This document shows, piece by piece, positions 8,929 to 17,532 of a stretch of 64,000 nt of DNA. Where the stretch lies: the NCBI GenBank assembly GCA_013215465.1, contig JABSOW010000019.1:1-64000 (forward strand), read 5' to 3'. The position numbers were made by a program, and so were the translations under genes. This stretch comes from Colwellia sp. (GTDB taxonomy: Bacteria; Pseudomonadota; Gammaproteobacteria; Enterobacterales; Alteromonadaceae). The notes beneath the pieces are model-generated. The model was not told where the DNA came from. It did no database searches and saw only the letters and a program-made list of their open reading frames with translations. Position 1 is the first letter of the stretch. Each line of letters begins with the position of its first letter.

Positions 8929-9366
8929 CTATTGGCTTTTTGCAGCTTCCATTTTTTGTTCTATAAGTAGTAGCAGTTGTGAATTTAACATGACTAATTC
9001 AGACTCCATGGTTTTAGCCTTTTCATCATTACCGCTTCTACGCTCTTGTGCTATTTCTGCTGTTAATGTAGTTATTTTTTCTCGTAACTCTGCTATTTTT
9101 TCATCTAATGTCCTTTGCCCTTCACCTTCTGCCTCATTAACATCCTCCTTGCCCATTAGTTTTCTCATGGCTGCTTGATTTTTATCATCAACGCTTTTTT
9201 GACGTGCTTCTTCAGAAATATTGACTTGATCTGATTGAAAATTTACTGATAGTTTTTTTTCAGCTGATGAAGCTTGGTTTAATTCAGCTAACTTAGATGC
9301 AGAGACAGGCTCTTGATAAATAGGAATAGTAACATTGACCTGCATATTTTCGGTATAAAGTTTCAT
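8929..9366 (-). CDS. Small coiled-coil protein, paralogue of the gene at 43755-44267
   Basis: Function unknown. The 145-aa protein has no signal peptide or membrane segment. Residues about 45-60 contain DQVNISEEARQKS, and residues about 85-140 form a charged heptad-rich coiled coil (LDEKIAELREKITTLTAEI). Both blocks recur in the protein at 43755-44267, which has DQLALSEEAKTKS and LDREIRELGMEVLELTVKI in the same order. The two are clearly related although they are 35 kb apart. It is monocistronic, next to a decayed transposase. Expression cannot be judged from sequence; the even codon use and conserved paralogue argue that it is a real gene. Confidence 0.72.
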   Translation of the reverse strand: MKLYTENMQVNVTIPIYQEPVSASKLAELNQASSAEKKLSVNFQSDQVNISEEARQKSVDDKNQAAMRKLMGKEDVNEAEGEGQRTLDEKIAELREKITTLTAEIAQERRSGNDEKAKTMESELVMLNSQLLLLIEQKMEAAKSQ

Positions 9367-9942
9367 CTGATGAATACCCTTTTATTAAGCTTTCGTAGTT
9401 GTTTTTATAAGTAGTCGCTGTCTATAGTATTATCGGCAGCCATTAGAAATACTGAATATTTTTTTAATGTTAGCCACACCTTGAGTATAAGTAATATAAA
9501 CAGCCTATCCGATATAATTAACCCATAGTATGAATAAAAAAATATCTGCTTATAGCTATGACATCAAACCAAAGCCCTAATGATTGCATTTTCGGATGTA
9601 GTAGACGTTTGGTTTAAAGTCTCTATGCCTGCTTTGTTGTCTATCAGGATAAAGATATATCTACGTATTCAGAACACTATAAATAACCTAAAAAACTATT
9701 GTTGTTTATGACCGCTTAGTCGGAATCAGAAGTCATAAGAGAATCATTGATGCTAACGACCGCTTTAAGTCTTGGAACTGCCATTAGTGAGGCAGGCTCT
9801 AACTTCCGCACTGCGCACTTTGAACTAAACCGCTCACGCGGTAATGGTGTTCTTGGCTAACACTGCATTTCCTTCTAACATTTATGCTTTTTAATACTCT
9901 AACTCCTCAGGCATTTCGCCTACAACCAGAGGAGTTAATCTC
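9367..9942. other. Intergenic, no gene recognised
   Basis: About 575 bases of AT-rich sequence between the coiled-coil gene and the IS91-type remnant. No frame with a recognisable protein was found. The rightmost part may be the left side of the IS91-type element, but I could not identify its end. Confidence 0.4.
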
Positions 9943-10467
9943 ATGAACATTAGCACTTATTTCCCACCTAAATTACTTAAACGTCTTGAAGACGATGTCA
10001 CTTTGCGTAAACTCGGCTCAGGTAGTCTCGTGGCTATTGCCAATAGTCGGTTGGTTTCAATGGATAAAAGGTCAGTGAGTTTTCGCTGAAAGAATTACCG
10101 CGTTAAAGAACAATGTCGACAGCGAGTAATGCAGTTGAGCCATGATGAATTCATACGTCGGTTTCTTCTGCATGTGCTGCCATCGGGGTTTCACCGACTT
10201 CGTCATTATGGTTTAGTGGCAAATGCAGGCAGAAAGCGCAACCTGAAACAGGCTAGGCTATTACTGCATGTCCCTGTGGTTGAGCTATCACTACAGGAAG
10301 CCGCTGAAGTAACAAAGCTAGATCGTACTGATCCCTTTATCTGCCCGAAATGTCATACGCCAATGGTGATCATTGAGTTGCTTGTTGGGATAAATTATCC
10401 TCGCGCTCCGCCTGAGAAGCTCATTAACCCAGTAGAGATAATAGCGTTTAAAAAAATGACAGTATAA
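9943..10467 (+). pseudogene. IS91-family transposase remnant, interrupted by TGA
   Basis: One reading frame starts at an ATG preceded by AGAGGAG and runs to 10467, broken by a single TGA at 10087-10089. Around it the frame reads ...SVSFR-stop-KNYRVKEQ..., where IS91-type (Y2 rolling-circle) transposases have FRWKDYR, so the TGA replaces a tryptophan. Downstream, LSHDEFIRRFLLHVLP and GFHRLRHYGL are hallmark IS91/ISCR C-terminal motifs, followed by a CPKC zinc-type pair. The zinc-finger and catalytic tyrosine regions are missing: only about 30 unrelated-looking residues precede VAIANSRLVSMD, so the gene is also truncated or internally deleted. It cannot make an active transposase. Confidence 0.8.
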
Positions 10468-10534
10468 TCGTCAGGGATAGCTTTGTCTTACTGGCTGAAA
10501 AGGCGTAATCATATCAACAAAAGAAGGAGTATTT

Positions 10535-10636
10535 ATGAAGGAAAATCGCATGGTTGTGATTTACAACGGTCGAACTAGGCAAGTTAAGAGAAGAGCCACC
10601 CTACAACTACCACCCACAGAGATACATTCCCCATAG
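10535..10636 (+). CDS. Possible 33-aa peptide downstream of the IS91-type remnant
   Basis: An ATG with a strong AGAAGGAG site 6-7 bases upstream opens a 33-codon frame beginning MKENRMVVIYNGRTRQVK and ending at TAG. It is basic and has no recognised family. It may be a leftover of the mobile element's cargo or a chance frame; the good ribosome site is the only support. Confidence 0.2.
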   Translation: MKENRMVVIYNGRTRQVKRRATLQLPPTEIHSP

Positions 10637-10828
10637 GCGCTTGCTTCCCGCGATTTCTTCATTGTGGGCTTTGTCGACATCAGTTCCAAAAATCATCATC
10701 ATCACGCCTTAGAACATGACGCTGATGATCAACAAACCTTCACATTGGCCTTAATTATTAGAACAATAACCTCCACTTTTGTGTCCACTGTATTCAGGAT
10801 AGCTGCCATTGGCAGTGCTTTCTATCTC

Positions 10829-10862
10829 CCTAACGCCCCTGAGTGAGTTAGGTAGTTTTTTG
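10829..10862 (+). terminator. Terminator-like hairpin in the accessory stretch
   Basis: CCTAAC (10829-10834) pairs with GTTAGG (10847-10852), followed by a T-rich run ending near 10862. No intact gene precedes it, so it may be left from the mobile element. The rest of 10468-11120 shows no recognised gene. Confidence 0.4.
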
Positions 10863-11120
10863 CATTAGTCATTTGAATACATCCGAATTCGTATTGGTTA
10901 GTAATAAGACTCGCAGATGTTTATTAATTGTTAAAGTGCGCTGAAAATTTTCAGAATTTTATCCGACAAGAAACAGCTATCATCAAAAACAAGCTAAAGA
11001 ATATAGTTTGTTGTTAATTAAATCAAGTAAATCAAAGAGTACAGAAAAACCGTTATAGATTAAATTTTTAAAATTTCATCAAATAGCCAATATTATGAAT
11101 GAACAAGAATTACTAAACAA

Positions 11121-11677
11121 CCACCGTCTAAAGACAGTGGGTTAAAAGATCGCGGACTGAAAGTCCAGCATTTCGGCTAAAGCCGATTACTCAATATCAA
11201 AGTTGTCACTTTCCTTACGTTCAAAGTGATGCTCTAAATATTCCTTGATCATCTCTTTTGTTAATTCTCCTGCTGTTACACAAAAGTAACCTCTAGCCCA
11301 AAAGTGCTGGCCCCAATATCGTTTCTTCAATTGAGGGAATTCTTGAAATAATTTTGTCGATGTCCGCCCTTTAATTCGACGCATTATCTCTGAGGGTGAC
11401 AAACTCGGTGGTGCTGAAACGAGTAAGTGAACATGATCTTGACTCACAACTCCTCGTAGTATTTAAATTTCTAAATGCTCACAGCTTTGCCTTGCTAACT
11501 CTCTAACCCTAAGCCCTACATCACCTGTCAAAACTCGATAACGATACTTAGTTACCCAAACAAAGTGATATTCTATTTTATATTTGGTATGTGAACCATT
11601 ACGATATTTCATACCCTATATAATAAACGCAACTACTAGCTAAAAAGCTATCCCGTCTAAAGACGGGGGTTTAAACC
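11121..11677 (-). mobile_element. IS200/IS605-family element, inactive copy
   Basis: A tnpA-type gene lies between end structures typical of this single-strand transposon family. On the left are hairpins at 11121-11140 (CCAC/GTGG and GTC/GAC with TAAA loop), 11154-11166 (GGACT-GAA-AGTCC) and 11173-11186 (TCGGCT-AA-AGCCGA, directly after the tnpA stop). On the right are CCCGTC-TAAA-GACGGG at 11652-11667 and the palindrome GGTTTAAACC at 11668-11677. Exact cleavage sites cannot be set from one copy. No tnpB accompanies it. Confidence 0.75.
11187..11612 (-). pseudogene. tnpA: IS200/IS605 transposase TnpA, interrupted by TAA
   Basis: Y1 HUH transposase that would move the element as single-stranded DNA. 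The full frame (141 codons from the ATG at 11610-11612) reads MKYRNGSHTKYKIEYHFVW, then HLEI-stop-ILRGVVSQDHVHLLV. The stop is TAA at 11463-11465, where the family has a basic residue. The HUH motif (DHVHLLVSAPP), PSEIMRRIKGRTSTKL, YWGQHFWARGYFC and EYLEHHFE are intact downstream. The later part alone (from 11447) would lack the N-terminal strand. A single nonsense mutation is the only defect seen, so inactivation may be recent. Confidence 0.88.
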
Positions 11678-12146
11678 AATTCCTGCGGACGAATTAACTT
11701 CCTCTCTGGTTTAAAATCTTCAATCAACTCAATAGTTGAACATCTAGCAACTATTGAAGAGTTTCTTATGCAGAATTGTGCAATAGATAGAGGCTAAAAA
11801 TAACTATTGTGGGCAAAACTGGTTGGGTTGGTAAATAATTATTAGCTCGTTTGGATTGTAGTCAAGGTCCTAAGTGCCACTGGATTATGAAATTTATGTC
11901 AGCTTTATGATCGGAAAGTTGACGTTTGATATTTTGACGGAGCTTATTCCGCTTAGCGCACATTTAGACTTAATAAAAACCTATTTACCAAAAGTGTCAA
12001 TTCACGTTTGAGCTACTACAGCTAAGCCGGCAGTTAAAAGGTCAAATTTAGAGAAACAATAATAGTTAACTCTAACAGTATTGTTTCTATTAATTATCTA
12101 CGCATATTAACTATGCACAAAAATTGCTATTAGCTATTATAAATGG
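11678..12146. other. Intergenic, inverted repeat, no gene recognised
   Basis: About 470 bases without a recognisable gene. A 10-bp inverted repeat AGAAACAATA / TATTGTTTCT lies at 12052-12061 and 12079-12088, downstream of the DUF2237 gene's stop on its strand. It has no clear U-tract. Confidence 0.4.
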
Positions 12147-12518
12147 CTAGCTTAAATCAAGTGCGTACGGTTTTAATAATTCCATTGGTACTATTTCAAG
12201 TGCTTTAATGTGAGTTCTTCTCAAATAGATCCTTGGCGCTCTATCATTTGCTAGCGCTTCCATCCACCTAGCAGCACATAAACACCAAGTATCACCGGCT
12301 TGTAAGCCCTTAAAGTCAAACTCAGGTATTGGCGTGGAAAGATCATTACCTTTAAAGCGTGAATATTCCAAAAATTCTTTCGATGCTTCAATACACACAG
12401 TATGTGAGCCAGTATCTTGCTCACAAGTATTACACTTACCATCACGATAAAAGCCGGTAACCGGGTTGCCACCACAAATTTCTAACGGTTCACCAAAAAC
12501 ATTAACTGATTCTTCCAT
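12147..12518 (-). CDS. DUF2237 family protein
   Basis: Conserved small cytosolic protein of unknown function. The 123-aa product carries the family's cysteine-rich pattern: VFGEPLEICGGNPVTGFYRDGKCNTCEQDTGSHTVC is split between about residues 5 and 40 and is followed by RFKGNDLSTPIPEF and GDTWCLCAARW. The closing segment HIKALEIVPMELLKPYAL is also typical. I place the start at the ATG whose first base is 12518, because AGTAGGA lies 6-7 bases upstream. An earlier in-frame start at 12548 falls inside a palindromic repeat. It is isolated between mobile-element debris and the TonB2 operon. Confidence 0.85.
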   Translation of the reverse strand: MEESVNVFGEPLEICGGNPVTGFYRDGKCNTCEQDTGSHTVCIEASKEFLEYSRFKGNDLSTPIPEFDFKGLQAGDTWCLCAARWMEALANDRAPRIYLRRTHIKALEIVPMELLKPYALDLS

Positions 12519-12539
12519 TTTATTTCCTACTGCTGTAAC

Positions 12540-12594
12540 TATACCCAAACCACTTCAAGATGTTGGATTCAGCTTGAAATGATTTGGCTATATA
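12540..12594. repeat. Short palindromic repeat, TATACCC family (copy 1)
   Basis: A near-palindrome: the left arm begins TATACCCAAACCACTTCAAG and the right arm, reversed, reads TATATAGCCAAATCATTTCAAG. It shares its ends and the CTTCAAGAT core with the repeats at 19985, 27006 and 31907. Confidence 0.65.
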
Positions 12595-12977
12595 ATAAAA
12601 AACTAACTGAATAATGCCGCATAAAGCATTACTAATTCCCGCTCAAGTCCGCATATTCAACTGCAACGGCTATAGTAGCAGGAATTATCCCACGCTACAT
12701 AAAGAAGTGGTCAATGATTATGTAGGGAAAACAATGACCAACAGAAAATACCAGCGAAAATAGTTAATGGCGATGGGGATCTTCGCCTGGGTAGCGGTCA
12801 AATTTAAGCAAGCCTTATTGGCTAAAAAGAAAGTCTTTGAACACAGTAAATGTTGGTGTGGGAACTGATAAAAAGAAGTAGTAAGCGGTTAACCGTTAAC
12901 TGCTAGATTACACAAGCCCCGTGCTCCGAATGAAACGGCAGTCACGGGATCATTAACTATTTTCTTAGTTGTAATAA
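12595..12977. other. Intergenic with unassigned remnant
   Basis: On the plus strand at about 12730-12868 a broken frame contains MAMGIFAWVAVKFKQALL and ends in a CWCGN segment. It looks like a fragment of a mobile-element gene, but I cannot name the family. An inverted repeat CCCGTG / CACGGG lies at 12918-12948. Confidence 0.3.
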
Positions 12978-14300
12978 TTAGTTAAGCATGGCTAAACGTA
13001 TTTTCTGTTGCTTTTGAAAAGTTTCTTGCTCACGTTGGGTATATTTAGCCCATTGTTGCGCTGTTTTCTTTATTTTAGGATATTTTTGGGCGCTAGCAAA
13101 AGCCTGTAATGACGGTATAAAGTCTTGTAGATTATAATTGGCCATGCCTTGGGCAAGGTACATATTGCCCAGGTAAGGTGTTTTACTATCATGCTTACTT
13201 TTAGCAATAGCACTGCCAGCAAAGTTAATTGCCAGTTGCCATTGTTCATTATTTAAATATATATGCGCTAACATGGCGTCATATTTACCACCATCAACCA
13301 ATTGTGTTACTTTTTTTAATATTCTAATCGCCTGCTTATCTTCTTTGGCCGCTAAATATGCGCGGCTAAGTAGGTCTAAACTCTTCTCTTGAGCAATAAT
13401 AGTGCCTTGCTCAATGGCTTCATTCAATAAATCTGCCGCTTTAAAAGGTGCACCGTGAAATAAATAAAGTTGGGTCAATGTCATTATATCGCTTGGTTTG
13501 GTAACATAGCCCGCTTGATAAGCAGCCTCCATTACCGCCATTTGTTTATCTTCTTCACCAATTTCACCGTACATGCTCGACAATTGTAACCAATACTGTG
13601 CTTTATCGTATAAACGCACCAGTTGTTCCATCACTTTAGTGACTTGTTTAGGCTGGTCTAATTCAAAGTGAGCAGCTCGTTTTAAAATAAGCCAATTTTC
13701 TTTTGGTAATTTATTTTTTTCTTCAACTAAATAAATTGCATTTTCAATATGAATTAAAGCATCAATAAACTGTTTATCTTGATAATATATTTGCGCAAAT
13801 AACATTTCCTGATTCGCCGTCAAGGCTTTGCTATTTACATTTTTCCATAAGGTTAAATATTCAAGTGCTTGACTATATTTTTGTTGTTGCATTGATAACT
13901 GTGATAATGAGTAATATGTTGAAATTACTAAACTATCTGGAATGGTTTTTTCAGCTATGACCTGTTTAAAGCTATTAATGGCTAGAGTAATGTCGTCATT
14001 ACCATAATACATAAAGCCATAAAAATTAAATAACATTGCTCGTTCATAACTATTTAAACTATTAAGGCGAGCTTTAACGTCATCAAGTACCGAAAATCCT
14101 GCCGATTTATCACCCGCATCAGCTAACCCTTGAGCTCTCGCAAGTTGTGCATAAACACGATTTCGCATAGCGGGAACTCTTTTGGTTGCTTTATCACTTT
14201 TATGTTGTTGCTCTGCTGCTTTACTTTCGGCAAAGCTTGTATTTACACTAAATATTGCCAACAACGCTGCGACAACTAGTAAGGAATTTTTTACTTTCAT
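12978..14300 (-). CDS. TPR protein of the TonB2 operon
   Basis: Probably a periplasmic helper of the TonB2 system. The signal peptide NSLLVVAALLAIFSVNTSFA ends in SFA-E. The 440-aa protein is built of helix-turn-helix tetratricopeptide-like repeats, for example SLSQLSMQQQKYSQALEYL, FAQIYYQDKQFIDALIHIE and MLAHIYLNNEQWQLAINFA. It has no catalytic signature. It is the last gene of the minus-strand run DUF3450-TtpC-ExbB-ExbD-TonB-TPR, 99 bases after tonB, the position a TPR protein takes in Vibrio and Shewanella TonB2 clusters. A structural or scaffold role between TonB and outer-membrane partners is likely but not shown. Confidence 0.85.
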   Translation of the reverse strand: MKVKNSLLVVAALLAIFSVNTSFAESKAAEQQHKSDKATKRVPAMRNRVYAQLARAQGLADAGDKSAGFSVLDDVKARLNSLNSYERAMLFNFYGFMYYGNDDITLAINSFKQVIAEKTIPDSLVISTYYSLSQLSMQQQKYSQALEYLTLWKNVNSKALTANQEMLFAQIYYQDKQFIDALIHIENAIYLVEEKNKLPKENWLILKRAAHFELDQPKQVTKVMEQLVRLYDKAQYWLQLSSMYGEIGEEDKQMAVMEAAYQAGYVTKPSDIMTLTQLYLFHGAPFKAADLLNEAIEQGTIIAQEKSLDLLSRAYLAAKEDKQAIRILKKVTQLVDGGKYDAMLAHIYLNNEQWQLAINFAGSAIAKSKHDSKTPYLGNMYLAQGMANYNLQDFIPSLQAFASAQKYPKIKKTAQQWAKYTQREQETFQKQQKIRLAMLN

Positions 14301-14399
14301 GATCTAATCCTTATTTATCAATTATTACTTGAATTCCAATCGAGTGAACAACTAGAACCTAGCCTTTTTACCAACTTGTAATCCAATTAGCATTAACAA

Positions 14400-15032
14400 T
14401 TAGCCTTCTATTTCAAAGCTGATCTTGTTTTGCACCCCTGCCACTGCCATCGCCACTCCATCAACAACGCGTGGCTTATATTTGAATTTTGCTACCGCAT
14501 CTAAAGCAGCACGATCAAATATTCCTTCTGGCTTGGCTTTAACCACAAAGGCACTACTAACAGCCCCGGTTTTAGTAACAATAAATTCAACAATAACAAA
14601 GCCTTCTATACCACGAGATTGCGCACGTCTTGGGTAAATTGCCGCTACTTTTACAATGGGCAAATAATCACCATCATTACTGTCTAAACTTAAACCAACC
14701 GACAAACCAATATCCGCTTGAATATCAGCAGAAAAACTACTTTTAACCGCATTAGCGTTCGGATTACTTTGCTGCATAGGTGGTGTGATCATTGGTGGTG
14801 GTGGCTCTTTGGGTTTAGCTGGTTTTTGCATTTCTCGTTCTTTTTTGGCTACCGTTTCATCTTTTTTTAAACGAATAAAGTCAAGCACATTACCTTTTGC
14901 AGGCGTAGTCATCACTTCATTACCGCCGGCAATAAGTTTTTGCATGCCCCACAGTAAAATAAAGGTCATAGTTAACGCTAAGGCTCCGGCAATAGCATAA
15001 CGGGCACCACTTCTGACGATTACTGGTGACAT
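14400..15032 (-). CDS. tonB2: Energy transducer TonB (TonB2 type)
   Basis: Spans the periplasm and passes proton-motive energy from ExbB/ExbD to outer-membrane receptors. Residues about 12-32 form the single membrane anchor (ARYAIAGALALTMTFILLWG). A proline/lysine stretch follows (KPAKPKEPPPPMITPPMQQ). The C-terminal domain from about residue 125 has the TonB fold pattern YPRRAQSRGIEGFVIVEFIV and ALDAVAKFKYKPRVVDG. Length 210 aa is in the TonB2 range, shorter than classical TonB. It begins 3 bases after exbD. Candidate clients include the receptor at 20051-22741. Confidence 0.93.
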   Translation of the reverse strand: MSPVIVRSGARYAIAGALALTMTFILLWGMQKLIAGGNEVMTTPAKGNVLDFIRLKKDETVAKKEREMQKPAKPKEPPPPMITPPMQQSNPNANAVKSSFSADIQADIGLSVGLSLDSNDGDYLPIVKVAAIYPRRAQSRGIEGFVIVEFIVTKTGAVSSAFVVKAKPEGIFDRAALDAVAKFKYKPRVVDGVAMAVAGVQNKISFEIEG

Positions 15033-15035
15033 GTG

Positions 15036-15446
15036 TTAAACCTCTTTTGCCGCAATTGAAATGTCAAATACACCGGCTGCTCTAGCTGAATCCATCACCT
15101 TAATTAATATTTCCGTGGTAGATTTTTTATCCGCTTGGATGACAACCGTTCCTTGTGGGTTTTCAGCTTTCAAACGTTCTATGTTGGCTTGAACGCTACG
15201 AATGTCCACTTTGCGCTTATTGATCCAAATATCGCCTTTATCACTAATGGCAACGAGAATGTTAGCACGCTCTTTTTTCACTGCGGTCGCGGCTTCAGGG
15301 CGGTTAACATCAATACCAGCCTCTTTTACAAATGACGCGGTAACAATGAAGAAAATTAATAAAATAAACACCACATCTAACATCGGCGTCATATCAATTT
15401 CTTCTTTTTCATCTTGATCTTGTAACATTTGGTTTAAGTGACGCAT
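15036..15446 (-). CDS. exbD2: Biopolymer transport protein ExbD (TonB2 system)
   Basis: Part of the ExbB-ExbD proton channel that powers TonB. The 136-aa protein has one membrane helix near the N-terminus (PMLDVVFILLIFFIVTASF) with the essential membrane aspartate in DMTPMLDVVF. A periplasmic domain follows (ILVAISDKGDIWINKRKVD, VVIQADKKSTTEILIKVMD). I chose the ATG at 15446 because GGAG lies 6 bases upstream; the frame stays open for four more codons. It is directly followed by tonB. Confidence 0.95.
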   Translation of the reverse strand: MRHLNQMLQDQDEKEEIDMTPMLDVVFILLIFFIVTASFVKEAGIDVNRPEAATAVKKERANILVAISDKGDIWINKRKVDIRSVQANIERLKAENPQGTVVIQADKKSTTEILIKVMDSARAAGVFDISIAAKEV

Positions 15447-15531
15447 AACTAACTCCAATAATTATTCTTTTTTTGATAGCCATTGACAATAAAGTTAACT
15501 GGCTATCAACTATTAATAAAATTCTTATTTC

Positions 15532-16059
15532 TTAATGGCTAACCGATAAACTGTCCGCTAATAATTCAGCTTCTTTTTTGGCATTTCGACGTAACCAGGT
15601 AGCGGTAAAAACACCAGATAATGAGCCAACCATACCAGCCATTGTTGGAATGGTTGCTCGTGATACACCCGAAGCCATAGACCTTGCATTGCCACTACCC
15701 GATATGGCCATCACATCAAACACTTCAATCATGCCTGTTACTGTGCCAAGTAAACCTAATAACGGACATAAAACCACTAAAGACTGAATTAGTGCTAAGT
15801 TACGATTGAGCTTAGTGGTGCCACGAGAAATTAACGCATTACGTATATGTTCGCTATACCACGATGTTTGTTCTTTACGGTCTTGCCAAATACCGATTAA
15901 GTGTGTTTTAACACTGCGATAGCTGTAAAAAACAAAAACAATGCGTTCAAAAATCAATAACCACATAATGAAGATAACGGCGGCAATCACGGTTAATACC
16001 TGACCACCAGTATCCATAAATTCATTAATGGCACCATACATTTCCATTAAGGCAATCAC
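15532..16059 (-). CDS. exbB2: Biopolymer transport protein ExbB (TonB2 system)
   Basis: Inner-membrane proton-channel scaffold, MotA/TolQ/ExbB family. The 175-aa protein has a first membrane segment (VLTVIAAVIFIMWLLIFE), a cytoplasmic loop and the two-helix channel region LIQSLVVLCPLLGLLGTVTGMIEVF and ATIPTMAGMVGSLSGVFTATW. It is the small channel subunit of the operon and follows ttpC by 3 bases. Confidence 0.94.
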   Translation of the reverse strand: MIALMEMYGAINEFMDTGGQVLTVIAAVIFIMWLLIFERIVFVFYSYRSVKTHLIGIWQDRKEQTSWYSEHIRNALISRGTTKLNRNLALIQSLVVLCPLLGLLGTVTGMIEVFDVMAISGSGNARSMASGVSRATIPTMAGMVGSLSGVFTATWLRRNAKKEAELLADSLSVSH

Positions 16060-16062
16060 GAT

Positions 16063-17526
16063 TTATGCTCCTTGGGCGGCAAGTTCTGCATTTTCAGCAC
16101 GCTCGGCAATAATACCGGTACTTTCTTGCTGGAGAATATTAACAATATTACGACTACGACCATTTAAGTAAGCAAAGATAAAGACCATTGGAATGGCAAC
16201 AACTAGGCCTAACACGGTAGTCACTAATGCTTGCGAGATACCACCGGCCATTAGTTTAGGATCACCGGTACCAAATAAGGTAATGGCTTGGAAGGTGTTG
16301 ATCATGCCCGTTACCGTGCCTAATAAACCGATTAACGGTGCGACTACTGAAATGACTTTAATTAAGGTAAGACGTTTTGATAATTTCGGCACTTCACGCA
16401 GAATTGATTCTGATAATTTAAGCTCTAAGGTTGCAGTATCAAGGTTAGGATTGTTATCTTTAACCTGCATAACTCGACCAAGTGGATTATTACTTGATGC
16501 GGTAACTGATTTAAGCTGACGCTCTACTTTAGAGCCAATAAGCACCAAACTAATTAAGCGCTCTAATGCGATAAGTAAGCCCACGACACCAATAGCAATA
16601 ATGATGTAACCTACCGGACCACCTTGGTCAATACGCTCACGAAGATCCGGCGCTTGTACTAACAAACTTAAAATCGAACCACCGGTTGGGTCTAAAGCAA
16701 ATGCGGTGGTATTGCCTTTACTGCTTAGCAATTGGCTAGTTGACGCTAAATAGCGATTTGACGGTTGTCTGATCAGCTCAGCCACCGTACCGGTTTCATC
16801 AATATATTCTAAATATTTTCCATCGGCAATTAAGTTAAAGCCACCAACACGGGTTACCATCGCATTTTTACGGTCACCATTGGCCAATACGACTTCACGA
16901 TTAAAACTGGTTACTTTACCGCTTTCGGTCATTTCACGCTGTAGTTCAAACCATAAACGTTCGATTTCGGCAATAGAAGCTAGTTTTGAACTAGAGCCCA
17001 TGCTCTGGGCAAGTTCATCTAAAAATTGACCACGTCCTGATATCTGAGCAGAAATAACCGAGGTTTGAAATTTACTGCGAGTATCACCTGACACTTGCTG
17101 TAAAACACCAAACAATTCTTTTAATTCACCTAAGCGTTTATCTAAGGCGTCGGTTTTATTCGCCAATTTAATATCATTATCGGCAAAACGTTGCTCAAGT
17201 TGAACACTTAATAATAACGCATTATCACGTTGGTTATTCATCTCACTAAGCATGCTTTGCTGCTGATTAACTTTGGCTTTAAATTGTGCTTCTCTACTTT
17301 TATTTTGCTCAGTTTGTATTATTTTTCCTTGCTCAAGTTGGCTTAATAACTCATCTAAGCTCAGCGCATTTTGTGCATAACTAACACCAACACCACCAAA
17401 GGATGCCAAAGTAAATGAAAGTGCAGCAACGGTGCTGACCTTCTTACACGCTTGCTTTAATTTACCTGCGGTGTTGCTTACTGTATTAATTACGGTATTA
17501 CTTACGGTATTTAAGTAAATAGTCAT
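16063..17526 (-). CDS. ttpC: TtpC-like MotA/TolQ/ExbB proton channel family protein
   Basis: Fourth component of TonB2 systems, shown in Vibrio to be needed for TonB2 function. The 487-aa protein starts with an unusual N-terminal run of Asn-Thr-Val repeats (NTVSNTVINTVSNT), then a signal sequence (VAALSFTLASFGGVGVSYAQ). A periplasmic region rich in coiled coil follows (about residues 50-150, 190-280). The C-terminal third is an ExbB/TolQ channel domain (VVAPLIGLLGTVTGMINTFQ, ISQALVTTVLGLVVAIPMVF). It starts 6 bases after the DUF3450 gene. The asparagine repeats may mean the real start lies further in, at the signal peptide, but no better site is obvious. Confidence 0.9.
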   Translation of the reverse strand: MTIYLNTVSNTVINTVSNTAGKLKQACKKVSTVAALSFTLASFGGVGVSYAQNALSLDELLSQLEQGKIIQTEQNKSREAQFKAKVNQQQSMLSEMNNQRDNALLLSVQLEQRFADNDIKLANKTDALDKRLGELKELFGVLQQVSGDTRSKFQTSVISAQISGRGQFLDELAQSMGSSSKLASIAEIERLWFELQREMTESGKVTSFNREVVLANGDRKNAMVTRVGGFNLIADGKYLEYIDETGTVAELIRQPSNRYLASTSQLLSSKGNTTAFALDPTGGSILSLLVQAPDLRERIDQGGPVGYIIIAIGVVGLLIALERLISLVLIGSKVERQLKSVTASSNNPLGRVMQVKDNNPNLDTATLELKLSESILREVPKLSKRLTLIKVISVVAPLIGLLGTVTGMINTFQAITLFGTGDPKLMAGGISQALVTTVLGLVVAIPMVFIFAYLNGRSRNIVNILQQESTGIIAERAENAELAAQGA

Positions 17527-17532
17527 ATTTTA

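Noticed and set aside
10087-10089. TGA in the IS91-type frame as a recoded codon
   Set aside because: No selenocysteine element is visible and tryptophan is conserved there in the family. A nonsense mutation in a truncated gene is simpler.
10664-10846. A 60-codon open frame with a His run
   Set aside because: No ribosome site, no recognised family and odd composition. It sits in mobile-element debris.
12918-12948. Group II intron end structure
   Set aside because: The CCCGTG / CACGGG inverted repeat alone is not enough. No intron-encoded reverse transcriptase and no domain V could be recognised nearby.
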